From: Aestuariispira ectoiniformans
GTDB lineage: Bacteria > Pseudomonadota > Alphaproteobacteria > UBA8366 > Aestuariispiraceae
DNA: 64,000 nt
Reading direction: 5' to 3'
Assembly: GCF_025136295.1 (NCBI RefSeq)
Contig: NZ_CP062788.1
Location: 992,001-1,056,000, forward strand
The notes under the pieces were generated by a model. That model did no database searches. It was given only the letters and a program-made list of their open reading frames with translations, and was not told the origin of the DNA. Below are positions 26,734-34,686 of this stretch, in pieces. The number at the start of each line of letters is the position of its first letter. Positions within the stretch are counted from its first letter, which is position 1. The position numbers and the translations under genes are program-made.

Positions 26734-27978
26734 ATGGATGCGACAGGTTTGATGCGTGGCTTGCTTGCCAATCGTCGCCAGGGGTTCAGTCTGGAACAGC
26801 CTTTTTACAATGACCAGGCCTTCTATGACCTGGATATCAAACATGTCTGGTACAAATCCTGGCTGTTCGCCGGGGTAACCGCCGACATCCCGAAGTCGGG
26901 CGATTACTTCACCATGCAGGTGGGCGATAGCTCCATCGTCGTGGTCCGGGACCAGGACGGCAGCATCCATGGCATGTTCAACACCTGCCGCCATCGCGGT
27001 TCCAAGCTTTGCCTCAAGGAAAAGGGCAACAGCCCGAAACTGGTCTGCCCCTATCACCAGTGGACCTATAACCTGGACGGATCACTCCTGTTTGCAGGCA
27101 ATATGGGCGATGATTTCAAGGCGTCCGACTATCCGCTGAAGAAGGTTCACACCGAAGTTGTCGGTGGCTATATCTTCGTCTGTCTGGCCGATGAGGCCCC
27201 GGACTTCAGTGACTTCCGCCGCGATGTGGAACCTTTCCTGCTGCCGCATGGGTTGGAAGACGCAAAAGTCGCCTATGAGACGACGATCCTGGAAAAGGCC
27301 AACTGGAAGCTGGTGATCGAGAACAACCGCGAATGTTATCACTGTGCGGGGTCTCATCCGGAATTGCTGAACACGCTGGCGGAATTCGACAATACGAATG
27401 ACCCGCGTATCGACCCGAAATATAAAGAAATCCAGGAACGCAAGGCGAAGGACTGGGATGCGCTGGGCCTGCCGCATGAACCGACCCCGGATAACCTGCG
27501 CTATCGCGCGGTGCGGCTGCCTTTCATCAATGGCGCAAAATCCATGACCATCGACGGGTCGCCTGCCTGTGAAAAGCTGATGGGCAACCTGACCGACCGG
27601 GAACTGGGCTCCGTTCGTATGTTGAGCCTGCCCAATAGCTGGAACCATCTGCAGAGCGACCATGCGCTTGCCTTCCGCGTGTTGCCGGTCGGCCCGCAGG
27701 AAACCCTGGTGACCACCAAATGGCTGGTTCACAAGGATGCGGTGGAAGGCAAGGACTACGACCTGGAGAAAATGACCCGCGTCTGGATCGCCACAAACGA
27801 CCAGGACCGCAAGCTGGCCGAAGATAACCAGGCCGGCATCAACTCCAAGGCCTATCAGCCGGGCCCCTATTCGGAACGTATTGAATTCGGTGTGCGCAAT
27901 TTCATCGACTGGTACTGCCAGGAACTGGAAGCGCAGATTGATCGTGAGACCCCAGAGCTTCAGGTGGTGAACGCCTGA
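26734..27978 (+). CDS. gbcA: Glycine betaine monooxygenase, Rieske oxygenase subunit
   Basis: A 414-residue Rieske non-heme iron oxygenase that demethylates glycine betaine to dimethylglycine and formaldehyde with O2 and electrons from GbcB. The Rieske cluster ligands are in CRHRGSKLC and CPYHQW. The catalytic iron motif is ENNRECYHCAGSHPELL. The C-terminal block TTKWLVHKDAVEGKDYDLE and the later NDQDRKLAEDNQAGINS match GbcA closely and separate it from aromatic-ring dioxygenases. The ATG at 26734 has GAGGAA 8-9 bases upstream; an in-frame ATG at 26719 is an alternative. A cobalamin riboswitch lies upstream and a strong terminator downstream, before gbcB. Confidence 0.9.
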   Translation: MDATGLMRGLLANRRQGFSLEQPFYNDQAFYDLDIKHVWYKSWLFAGVTADIPKSGDYFTMQVGDSSIVVVRDQDGSIHGMFNTCRHRGSKLCLKEKGNSPKLVCPYHQWTYNLDGSLLFAGNMGDDFKASDYPLKKVHTEVVGGYIFVCLADEAPDFSDFRRDVEPFLLPHGLEDAKVAYETTILEKANWKLVIENNRECYHCAGSHPELLNTLAEFDNTNDPRIDPKYKEIQERKAKDWDALGLPHEPTPDNLRYRAVRLPFINGAKSMTIDGSPACEKLMGNLTDRELGSVRMLSLPNSWNHLQSDHALAFRVLPVGPQETLVTTKWLVHKDAVEGKDYDLEKMTRVWIATNDQDRKLAEDNQAGINSKAYQPGPYSERIEFGVRNFIDWYCQELEAQIDRETPELQVVNA

Positions 27979-27985
27979 GGCAAAT

Positions 27986-28033
27986 CGGGAGGGGGTGGAT
28001 AGAACCCCCAAACGCCCCCTCCCGCTTTTTTTT
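27986..28033 (+). terminator. Strong Rho-independent terminator between gbcA and gbcB
   Basis: CGGGAGGGGG (27986-27995) pairs with CCCCCTCCCG (28015-28024) and is followed by C and eight T. It lies 8 bases after the gbcA stop, so gbcB is expressed by read-through or from its own promoter in 28034-28104. Confidence 0.92.
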
Positions 28034-28104
28034 AAGAATAAGGCAGCGGGCCGGTTTCGGCCCAAAAGCCGTTTAAATGCGCCTAATAGGATGGAGTAGG
28101 AGCG

Positions 28105-29193
28105 ATGTCCGTTATCAAGTCGATCACGGCCCTGAATAAAACCAAACCCTGGGACAGCCATAACCAGTTGCTGGAATGCGTGATGGTCCGCCAGGATTCC
28201 CACAATGTGAAGACCTTTGTCTTCCATACCTCCGACAATAGTTGGTTCGTCTACCTGCCGGGGCAGTTCATCACGCTGGAACTGAATATCGACGGTAAGA
28301 CGGTCCATCGCACCTATACGCTTTCCTCCAGTCCCTCGCGCCCGCTTTGCATTTCCATCACGGTGAAGGCCAACCAGGATGGTTATGTGTCCAAATGGCT
28401 GCATGAAAACATGAAGGAAGGTGACAAGGTTAAGGCCTATGGCCCCGCCGGGATTTTCAGCTTCCACAATCACCTGTCGGACAAATACCTGTTCCTGGCC
28501 GGTGGCGTCGGGATTACACCGCTGATGTCCATGGCGCGCTGGATGTTCGACTACGGCACCGAAAGCGATGTGGTCTTTATCCAGTGTAACCAGACGCCCA
28601 GCGACAATCTGTTCACCCGCGAGTTGGAAAGCATGAGCGCGCGCACGCCGGAAATGAAGGTGGCGCTGGTCTGTGAGCGTGCGGATGAATACGGTGCCTG
28701 GACCGGTTATACGGGCCGTATCAACCAGCTTATGCTGGAACTGATCGCGCCGGACTATATGGAACGCGAGATTTTCTGCTGCGGGCCGGAACCCTATATG
28801 CAGGCGGTGCGCGATATCCTGAACACGGCCGGTTTCGACATGGACCGCTATCACGAGGAAAGCTTCACCTCGCCGGTGGAAACCGAGGCGGATATTCCGG
28901 ATCACGACGATGTCATCATTGACGAGACCAACAAATCCCAGGTTGCCTTCATCAATTCCGGCAAGACGGTCAAGGTGAGCGAAAGCGAGACCATTCTGGC
29001 GGCGGCGAAAGAGGCCGGTATCCATATCCCCAATGCCTGCCAGTTCGGTGTCTGCGGCACCTGCAAGGTGAAGAAAACCTCCGGTGACGTCCATATGGTC
29101 CACAACGGTGGCATCAACGACGAGGATGTCGAGGCCGGTTACATCCTCGCCTGCTGTTCCAACCCGTTGGGCGAAGTCGAGATCGAGTACTAG
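28105..29193 (+). CDS. gbcB: Glycine betaine monooxygenase, ferredoxin-NAD(P)H reductase subunit
   Basis: A 362-residue electron donor to GbcA. Order of domains: FAD-binding barrel with the flavin motif HRTYTLSSSPSRP, an NAD(P)-binding domain with GGVGITPLMSM and FCCGPEPYMQAV, and a C-terminal plant-type [2Fe-2S] ferredoxin with CQFGVCGTC and a distal CC in ILACCS. This order matches GbcB. GGAGTAGGAGCG precedes the ATG. It lies 126 bases after gbcA with a terminator between them. Sarcosine/dimethylglycine-processing genes expected in a full betaine pathway are not in this window. Confidence 0.9.
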   Translation: MSVIKSITALNKTKPWDSHNQLLECVMVRQDSHNVKTFVFHTSDNSWFVYLPGQFITLELNIDGKTVHRTYTLSSSPSRPLCISITVKANQDGYVSKWLHENMKEGDKVKAYGPAGIFSFHNHLSDKYLFLAGGVGITPLMSMARWMFDYGTESDVVFIQCNQTPSDNLFTRELESMSARTPEMKVALVCERADEYGAWTGYTGRINQLMLELIAPDYMEREIFCCGPEPYMQAVRDILNTAGFDMDRYHEESFTSPVETEADIPDHDDVIIDETNKSQVAFINSGKTVKVSESETILAAAKEAGIHIPNACQFGVCGTCKVKKTSGDVHMVHNGGINDEDVEAGYILACCSNPLGEVEIEY

Positions 29194-29199
29194 AGCTGG

Positions 29200-29232
29200 C
29201 ATATCCCGCAATGCGGGATGTGTTTGTTATTA
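29200..29232 (+). terminator. Terminator after gbcB
   Basis: ATCCCGC (29203-29209) and GCGGGAT (29213-29219) form a tight stem with an AAT loop, followed by GTGTTTGTTATTAT. It lies 7 bases after the gbcB stop codon. Confidence 0.75.
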
Positions 29233-29241
29233 TAAACCCGC

Positions 29242-29321
29242 TCGTTCCGGCGAAGGCCGGAATCTTTGGGGCAGTCCTTGAAGTTTGCTGCTAAAGGTCC
29301 CGGCCTTCGCCGGGATGAACG
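29242..29321. repeat. REP-like palindrome pair in inverted orientation
   Basis: Two palindromic units with the core CCGGCGAAGGCCGG (around 29247-29260) and CCCGGCCTTCGCCGGG (around 29299-29314) face each other across about 30 bases. Each has a flanking GTTC or GAAC-type edge. Short dispersed palindromes of this kind (ATTCCGGCGAAGGCCGGAAT type) are common between convergent genes in alphaproteobacteria. Only this pair is seen in the window. Confidence 0.7.
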
Positions 29322-29361
29322 GCTTTTGTATAGGGCGTGTGAGGCACGGTCATGACGGGTA

Positions 29362-30276
29362 TTATGTGGTGTCCGCTTCATGCTCCCGCTGTAACCACCC
29401 CACGAATTGCTCGATCAACTCCGGGCGCGGGTTGCTGGCGAGATAGAGGGCGTAGTCGTTCATGCCGGGCAGGGTGATGTCGAAGGGGGCGATCAGCGTG
29501 CCGTTGTCCAGCAGATGCCCGACCAGAAGGTTGCTGGCGAGTGCCAGACCTTCTCCGGCAAGGGCTGCGTCCATGGCGTGGGAGGCCTCGCTGAATTTCA
29601 GGAATTTGGCTTTCGAGAGCAGGGCTTCGGCCTTTTGCGGATCGCCGATTGCCTCGCCCAGCCATTTTTCCCAGGTCACATAACCGAAATGCCCCGGCAT
29701 TTTTGAGCGGAAATCGGTCAGGGTGAAATTCACAATGTCTTCCGGGTTGTTCAGCCTGTCGCCGATCACGTCGGGCCTGCCCATCGGCGTGAAAACATCG
29801 TCTGCGATTTTGACCACCTTGACGCCTGTTGGCGGTGACTTGGCATAGCGCACGGCGATATCCACCTCGCCCGCGTGAAGATCAACCGGTGTTTCACTGG
29901 CGCGCACTTCCAGTTCGATATCGCTGATCTCCCGCCAGCGGCGCAGGCGCGGCATCAGCCAATAGGCCGCATAGGCGGTGGTGACGCTGATCACCAGCGG
30001 ACGGTCGGCGGTGTTTTTGAGGCGCTCGATTGCCGCGGCGAAATTGTCGAAGCCATCCTTCAACACCGGCAGAAGGATTTGCCCCTCTGCGGTCAGGCTG
30101 ATCGGGCGCGGTTGCCGCCTGAATAATTCACAGCCGCAGATATCTTCCAACAGGCGGATCTGGTGGCTGATGGCGGTGGGCGTGACATGCAGCTCTTCCG
30201 CGGCGGCCTTAAAGCTCAGGTGGCGGGCGGCGGCCTCAAAGGCGCGCAGGGCATTTAACGGCGGAAGATAACGCAT
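29362..30276 (-). CDS. LysR-family regulator (GcvA-like)
   Basis: A full-length 304-residue LysR protein. The N-terminus is MRYLPPLNALRAFEAAARH, with the winged helix LSFKAAAEELHVTPTAISHQI. The effector domain (about 90-300) starts RPLVISVTTAYAAYWLMPRL and resembles the GcvA subgroup. The start at 30276 has TAGGA 6 bases upstream; an ATG at 30282 overlaps that Shine-Dalgarno. It is divergent from the azoreductase gene, and a perfect dyad lies just upstream of its start, which is the usual arrangement for self-repression plus activation of the neighbour. Confidence 0.92.
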   Translation of the reverse strand: MRYLPPLNALRAFEAAARHLSFKAAAEELHVTPTAISHQIRLLEDICGCELFRRQPRPISLTAEGQILLPVLKDGFDNFAAAIERLKNTADRPLVISVTTAYAAYWLMPRLRRWREISDIELEVRASETPVDLHAGEVDIAVRYAKSPPTGVKVVKIADDVFTPMGRPDVIGDRLNNPEDIVNFTLTDFRSKMPGHFGYVTWEKWLGEAIGDPQKAEALLSKAKFLKFSEASHAMDAALAGEGLALASNLLVGHLLDNGTLIAPFDITLPGMNDYALYLASNPRPELIEQFVGWLQREHEADTT

Positions 30277-30284
30277 GATCATTC

Positions 30285-30307
30285 CTAGATGAATTTGCCT
30301 CATCTAG
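30285..30307. promoter_or_regulatory. Probable LysR operator between regulator and azoR
   Basis: CTAGATGA (30285-30292) and TCATCTAG (30300-30307) form a perfect 8-bp dyad with a 7-base spacer. A third partial copy, AGTAGATGAT, follows at once. The site lies 9 bases upstream of the LysR start and 85 bases from azoR, typical for a LysR box in a divergent promoter. Confidence 0.65.
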
Positions 30308-30391
30308 TAGATGATAAATGCCCTTTTGAAATCAAGCGAAATCGGAGGCACATCATGAGAAAGAATTCATCCATGAGAGAGGGCTATCCCC

Positions 30392-31060
30392 ATGTCCAAA
30401 CTACTTCGTATCGACGCCAGTGCCCGTGTGGAGGGCTCGCTCAGTCGCGGGTTGTCTCGGGCTTTTGTCGATCACTGGAAAGAGATTGATCCCGCCTACA
30501 AGATCATGAACCGCGATGTGGGGTTGGTCGCGCCACCTGCGATGAGCGAGGCCTGGATGGCGGCTGCCTTCACACCGGAGGCGGCGCGTACGCGGGAGCA
30601 AGAGGCTGAACTCAGCTTATCCGACCGGTTGATTGAGGAACTGGATTGGGCGGAGGTGATAGTGATGGCCACACCTATGTATAACTACGGCATGCCATCG
30701 GCGCTCAAAGCCTGGCTGGATCATGTGGTGCGGATCAACAAGACCTTCACCTTTGATCTTGCACGGGGCGACAAGCCGCTGCGCCCCATATTGTCCGGCA
30801 AGACGCTGGTGCTGCTGACCGCCAGCGGTGAATTCGGCTTCGGCCCCGGCGGCATCAACGAAGAGATGAACCATCTGGATACCCATATCCGTGCGGTCTC
30901 CGGTTATCTCGGTGTTGAGGATATTCACCACATCGGGATCGAATATCAGGAATTCAAAGATGCACGGCATGAGCAGTCATTCGCAAAAGCCCATGCGGAT
31001 GTGGCAGCCCTCGTAGACAGCCTGAATCAGCCGGATAACGAGACGCGGGCGGTGGCTTAA
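30392..31060 (+). CDS. azoR: FMN-dependent NADH:quinone oxidoreductase / azoreductase (AzoR family)
   Basis: A 222-residue flavodoxin-fold reductase. It reduces quinones and azo dyes with NADH and is thought to protect against thiol and electrophile stress. The N-terminal phosphate-binding loop is LLRIDASARVEGSLSR. The FMN-site motif is MATPMYNYGMPSALKAWLD, and LLTASGEFGFGPGG is a further family block. The ATG at 30392 follows GAGAGGG. Expression is probably governed by the divergent LysR protein through the dyad at 30285-30307. Its stop overlaps the convergent GNAT stop by 4 bases. Confidence 0.92.
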   Translation: MSKLLRIDASARVEGSLSRGLSRAFVDHWKEIDPAYKIMNRDVGLVAPPAMSEAWMAAAFTPEAARTREQEAELSLSDRLIEELDWAEVIVMATPMYNYGMPSALKAWLDHVVRINKTFTFDLARGDKPLRPILSGKTLVLLTASGEFGFGPGGINEEMNHLDTHIRAVSGYLGVEDIHHIGIEYQEFKDARHEQSFAKAHADVAALVDSLNQPDNETRAVA

Positions 31061-31659
31061 AGTTCTTCCACCGGTAATAGGGGGCGGGGGTCGGTGCGTA
31101 GGATGCCGTAGGTGACATGGTCCTGCCAGCGCCCGTTGATGCAGAGATATTGACGGGCCAGCCCCTCTTCCCGGAAACCGCATTTTTCCAGCAAACCGCG
31201 GCTGGCCACATTATGGGGCAGACAGGCAGCCTCCACCCGATGCAGGTTCAGCATCTTGAAAGCATAGTCCAGAGTGAGGTTCAGCCCTTCGCTCATGATG
31301 CCCTGCCGGGCGAAGGATTCTCCCACCCAATAGCCGACACTGGCAGCCTGGGAGACGCCGCGCCGGATGTTGGACAGCGTAACGCCACCGGCCAGCTTGT
31401 TGCCGTGGTTGGTCAGGATGAAGAAGGGATAGCTTTCGCCACTGTCCCAACTTGCCTGAAAACGGTGCAGGCGGCGCATGAAACCCTGGCGGGTCACGGC
31501 GTCCGGGGCCCAGGTCGGTTCCCACGGCTGGAGGAAGGCTTTGCTTGCCTCGCGCAGGGCGAGCCATTGGGCCCGGTCACCGGTCTCGGGCGGTCGGATA
31601 TGGACCCTGGGTCCGGTCAACTGGACTTTCGGTGAGCGGCGAAAACTCAGGCCGAGCAC
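31057..31659 (-). CDS. GNAT acetyltransferase, RimJ/RimL type
   Basis: A 200-residue acetyl-CoA-dependent N-acetyltransferase of the ribosomal-protein-alanine group. The fold is recognised from VHIRPPETGDRAQWLALRE, GYWVGESFARQGIMSEGL (acetyl-CoA pyrophosphate loop) and LNLHRVEAACLPHNVASRGLLEKCGF. It starts with a GTG at 31659 that overlaps the end of the M16 peptidase gene by 13 bases, so it is the last gene of the thrC-peptidase-GNAT unit. The true substrate, ribosomal protein or small molecule, cannot be told. Gene order thrC, M16, GNAT is familiar from alphaproteobacteria. Confidence 0.88.
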   Translation of the reverse strand: MLGLSFRRSPKVQLTGPRVHIRPPETGDRAQWLALREASKAFLQPWEPTWAPDAVTRQGFMRRLHRFQASWDSGESYPFFILTNHGNKLAGGVTLSNIRRGVSQAASVGYWVGESFARQGIMSEGLNLTLDYAFKMLNLHRVEAACLPHNVASRGLLEKCGFREEGLARQYLCINGRWQDHVTYGILRTDPRPLLPVEEL

Positions 31660-32918
31660 GTAAACCTCGCAAGCAGAGAGTCGTAAGACTCAAGCTTGGC
31701 GAGAGGACCGATGGCCGTCAAGGTCGGTTTGCTGGCAATCAGTTTTTTTGCGGCCCCGGCAAGGCTGTCCTCGGTCACGGCGTCGATCTTTTCGATCAGT
31801 TCTTCCATGCTCCACGGACGGCCATAGACCAGCATCTGGTTGCCAAGCTGGTCGGCGCGGTTGCTGGTGGATTCCATCCCCATCAAAAGGCTGGCCTTCA
31901 GCTGTGCCCGGGCACGTTCCAGTTCTTCCCCGGTGATCGTATCGGGCAGCTTCACCAGTTCGTCGCAGACGATGGGCAGCAGTTCGGGCACCTCGTCCGG
32001 GCCGGTGCCCGCGTAAATCCCGAACAGACCGGAATCCTGGAAGGCGCTGGCATAGGCGAAGATCGAATAGACCAGGCCGCGTTTTTCGCGCACTTCCTGG
32101 AACAGGCGGGACGACATGCCGCCGCCCAGGATGTTGGACAGCACGGCAAAGTCGAACTGGTCATCCGCGCCATAAGAGGCGCTTTCGAAGCCCAGCTTCA
32201 GGTGAACCTGTTCGCTTTCCCGGTTCTGGCGGAAGTCGCCGCCTTCATAGCGGGCAGGCTCCTGCTGGTTGAGATCGGCATTGCTCAGGTCGGCGAAGTC
32301 CCGCGTTGCGCGTTCGACGATTTCGTCGTGGTCAACGGCCCCGGCGGCAACCAGCACCATATTACCCGCCTGATAGCGTTCTTTCATGAAACCGATAAGG
32401 GCATCGCGCGGCATGTTGCGCACCAGGTCGCTGGTCCCCAGGATCGGGCGGCCCATGGCCTGATCGGGATAGGCGGTTTCCTGAAAATAGTCGTAGATGA
32501 TATCGTCCGGCGTATCATGAGCCTGACCGATTTCCTGCAGGATGACACCACGTTCCCGGCGCAATTCCTCTTCGTCGAAGGTCGGGTGCTGCAGAATATC
32601 CGCGAGAATATCCGTGGCAAGGCCGACGTCATTACGCAGAACCTTCATGAAATAGGCGGTGTTTTCCCGTGCCGTATAGGCATTGAAACTGCCACCGACG
32701 GCTTCCACCTCCAGCGCGATATCCAAGGCGCTGCGGCTGGTCGTGCCTTTGAAGGCCATATGTTCCAGGAAATGAGCCGCGCCGTTGACTTCCGGTTCCT
32801 CGGCCCGGCTTCCGGTGCCGACCCATACGCCGATGGTGGCGGATTCAACGGAAGCCATACTGTCGGTAACGACCCTCAGGCCATTATCCAGGGTACTGAT
32901 ACGAACGTCGTCGGTCAC
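31647..32918 (-). CDS. M16 family zinc metallopeptidase (processing-peptidase-like)
   Basis: A 423-residue single-chain M16B peptidase related to the beta subunit of mitochondrial processing peptidase. The inverted zinc motif HxxEH is in AAHFLEHMAFKGT. The third ligand Glu lies downstream in the segment ending FDEEELRRERGVILQEI. Both halves of the clamshell are present. No signal peptide is visible, so it is probably cytosolic. The GTG start at 32918 overlaps the thrC stop in GTGA, indicating coupling. Its physiological substrate is unknown. Confidence 0.92.
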   Translation of the reverse strand: MTDDVRISTLDNGLRVVTDSMASVESATIGVWVGTGSRAEEPEVNGAAHFLEHMAFKGTTSRSALDIALEVEAVGGSFNAYTARENTAYFMKVLRNDVGLATDILADILQHPTFDEEELRRERGVILQEIGQAHDTPDDIIYDYFQETAYPDQAMGRPILGTSDLVRNMPRDALIGFMKERYQAGNMVLVAAGAVDHDEIVERATRDFADLSNADLNQQEPARYEGGDFRQNRESEQVHLKLGFESASYGADDQFDFAVLSNILGGGMSSRLFQEVREKRGLVYSIFAYASAFQDSGLFGIYAGTGPDEVPELLPIVCDELVKLPDTITGEELERARAQLKASLLMGMESTSNRADQLGNQMLVYGRPWSMEELIEKIDAVTEDSLAGAAKKLIASKPTLTAIGPLAKLESYDSLLARFTCSA

Positions 32919-34321
32919 ACAGGCGCTCCTGCACGGTTGCTTTTGCGGATTTCACTTTGCACCGCGTCAACCGAATTGGAAAGGATACTCATACGTTCTT
33001 CCCGGTCGTAGAGGTCTGCCAGATGTTTGGGCAGATGCGGGAAGACGCCCGTGGCATCCTCGACCGCTTTCGGGAATTTCGCGGGATGGGCCGTTGCCAT
33101 GCAAACCAGCGGGGAGGCCGGGTCACGCCGCTGCAGCCAGCCGGAGACAATGCCGACGGCGGTATGCGGGTCGACCAGTTCTCCACTGGACTGGTAGATG
33201 GCGCCGATGGCGGCCAGCGTTTCACTGTCGTCCAGGCGATGCGCGGAGAATAGCTCGCAGGCCTTTTCCCAGCGGGCTTTTTCCAGCGGCATGCGGCCGC
33301 TGGCCCGGAACTGCTGCAACATGTCGTTGACCGCTTCGCCGTCGCGATCCATCAGGTCGAACAACAGGCGTTCGAAATTGCTGGATACCTGGATGTCCAT
33401 GCTGGGCGACAGGGTCGGGACAACGTCGCCTGCGGTCATGTCGTTGTCCTGGAAGAAACGGGTCAGGATATCGTTGCTGTTGGACCCGATGATGAACTGG
33501 TCGACCGGCAGGCCCATTTCACGGGCGGCATAACCGGCGAAAACATTGCCGAAGTTACCGGTCGGGACCGATACGGTGATCCCACGATCCGGCGCGCCCA
33601 GCGACACGCCTGCATAGATATAATAGACGATCTGGGCCATGATCCGCGCCCAGTTGATGGAATTGACCGCCGACAGGTTCACCTCGTCCCGGAAGGGCTG
33701 GTCGTTGAACATCGCCTTTACCAGGTCCTGGCAATCGTCGAAGGTGCCGTCGATGGCAATGTTGTGGACGTTAGGGGCCATGACGGTGGTCATCTGGCGG
33801 CGCTGCACTTCCGATGTGCGGTTATGCGGGTGCAGGATATAGATATCGATCGTGTCGCGGTCACGGCAGGCCTCGATCGCTGCCGACCCGGTGTCGCCGG
33901 AGGTCGCGCCTGCAATGGTCACCCGTTCGCCGCGCTTGCTCAGCACGTAATCGAACAACCGGCCCAGCAGTTGCAGCGCCACATCCTTGAAGGCGAGTGT
34001 GGGCCCATGGAACAGTTCCATGACCCAGGCGTTGGGGTCGAGCTGCTTCATCGGGCAGACGGCATCATGGTCGAACCCGGCATAGGCCTGGGCGACCAGG
34101 GTTGCGAAATCATCTTCCGGGATGCAGCCGGCGACAAAAGGATACATGACGCGGGTGGCAATCTCGTCATAGGCCAGTCCGCGGAAACTTTTCAGATCAT
34201 CGGCTGTCAGCTTTGGCCATTCGGCGGGAACATAAAGTCCCCCGTCGCGGGCCAGACCCGTTAACAATACATCGTCGAAATCAAGTTCGGGGGCTTTGCC
34301 GCGCGTGCTGATATAGCGCAT
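32915..34321 (-). CDS. thrC: Threonine synthase
   Basis: A PLP enzyme of 468 residues converting O-phosphohomoserine to threonine. The PLP lysine lies in FHGPTLAFKDVALQLLG. Family motifs IAGATSGDTGSAAIEA and SVPTGNFGNVFAGYAA follow, and the N-terminus MRYISTRGKAPELDFDD is typical of the proteobacterial long form. It is the first gene of a three-gene overlapping unit with the M16 peptidase and GNAT genes. An unusual nested inverted-repeat element lies upstream, between thrC and mscS. Confidence 0.97.
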   Translation of the reverse strand: MRYISTRGKAPELDFDDVLLTGLARDGGLYVPAEWPKLTADDLKSFRGLAYDEIATRVMYPFVAGCIPEDDFATLVAQAYAGFDHDAVCPMKQLDPNAWVMELFHGPTLAFKDVALQLLGRLFDYVLSKRGERVTIAGATSGDTGSAAIEACRDRDTIDIYILHPHNRTSEVQRRQMTTVMAPNVHNIAIDGTFDDCQDLVKAMFNDQPFRDEVNLSAVNSINWARIMAQIVYYIYAGVSLGAPDRGITVSVPTGNFGNVFAGYAAREMGLPVDQFIIGSNSNDILTRFFQDNDMTAGDVVPTLSPSMDIQVSSNFERLLFDLMDRDGEAVNDMLQQFRASGRMPLEKARWEKACELFSAHRLDDSETLAAIGAIYQSSGELVDPHTAVGIVSGWLQRRDPASPLVCMATAHPAKFPKAVEDATGVFPHLPKHLADLYDREERMSILSNSVDAVQSEIRKSNRAGAPV

Positions 34322-34370
34322 TTTTGACTACCTAATTTGCATCTCGATTGCGGTTTGGTCTGCCCTTGTA

Positions 34371-34672
34371 AAGCGAAAGGCGCGCGCCCGCAAGGGGTGC
34401 CAAGGTCTGGCGTGATGGCGCAACGAGACGCCTTTTCCCGGTTTCCGGCTAGAAGCGGTCCGCGTAGCGATGCGGTGCATCGGAAGGGGAGCGCGACGCG
34501 GACCGGTGGCCGGGAAAAAACGCCTTCGGTCGTGGAAGCCTGCCGTCGGAGGGCGTCAGCAAATCTTGGTGATGTCTCCATCACCTGCGGCTTGCTTCCT
34601 ACCCGACGGCAGGCTTTCACGATCTCTTTGTGTCATGCACGCCAGACCTTGGCACCTGCGCGCCTTGCTTTG
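34371..34672. repeat. Non-coding three-armed nested inverted-repeat element
   Basis: The outer stem is a 19-bp perfect inverted repeat (34396-34414 with 34638-34656), extended outward by near matches (AAAGCGAAAGGCGCGC against GCGCGCCTTGCTTT). Within it are two further long arms. Arm one has CGGTCCGCGT (34456-34465) with ACGCGGACCG (34496-34505) plus flanking GCCTTTTCCCGG / CCGGG-A-run text. Arm two pairs 34531-34549 with 34603-34621 (18 of 19) and carries an inner GGTGAT / ATCACC hairpin. Open frames crossing it are side effects of symmetry. It resembles a MITE-like palindromic element or a structured RNA locus. Only one copy is in the window. Confidence 0.8.
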
Positions 34673-34686
34673 TCTCGTTTCCGGCG

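Noticed and set aside
27082-29211. Very long open frame antisense to gbcA-gbcB, and a similar one antisense to petBC (40722-42917)
   Set aside because: These arise from codon bias in GC-rich genes; their translations are low-complexity and lack family motifs.
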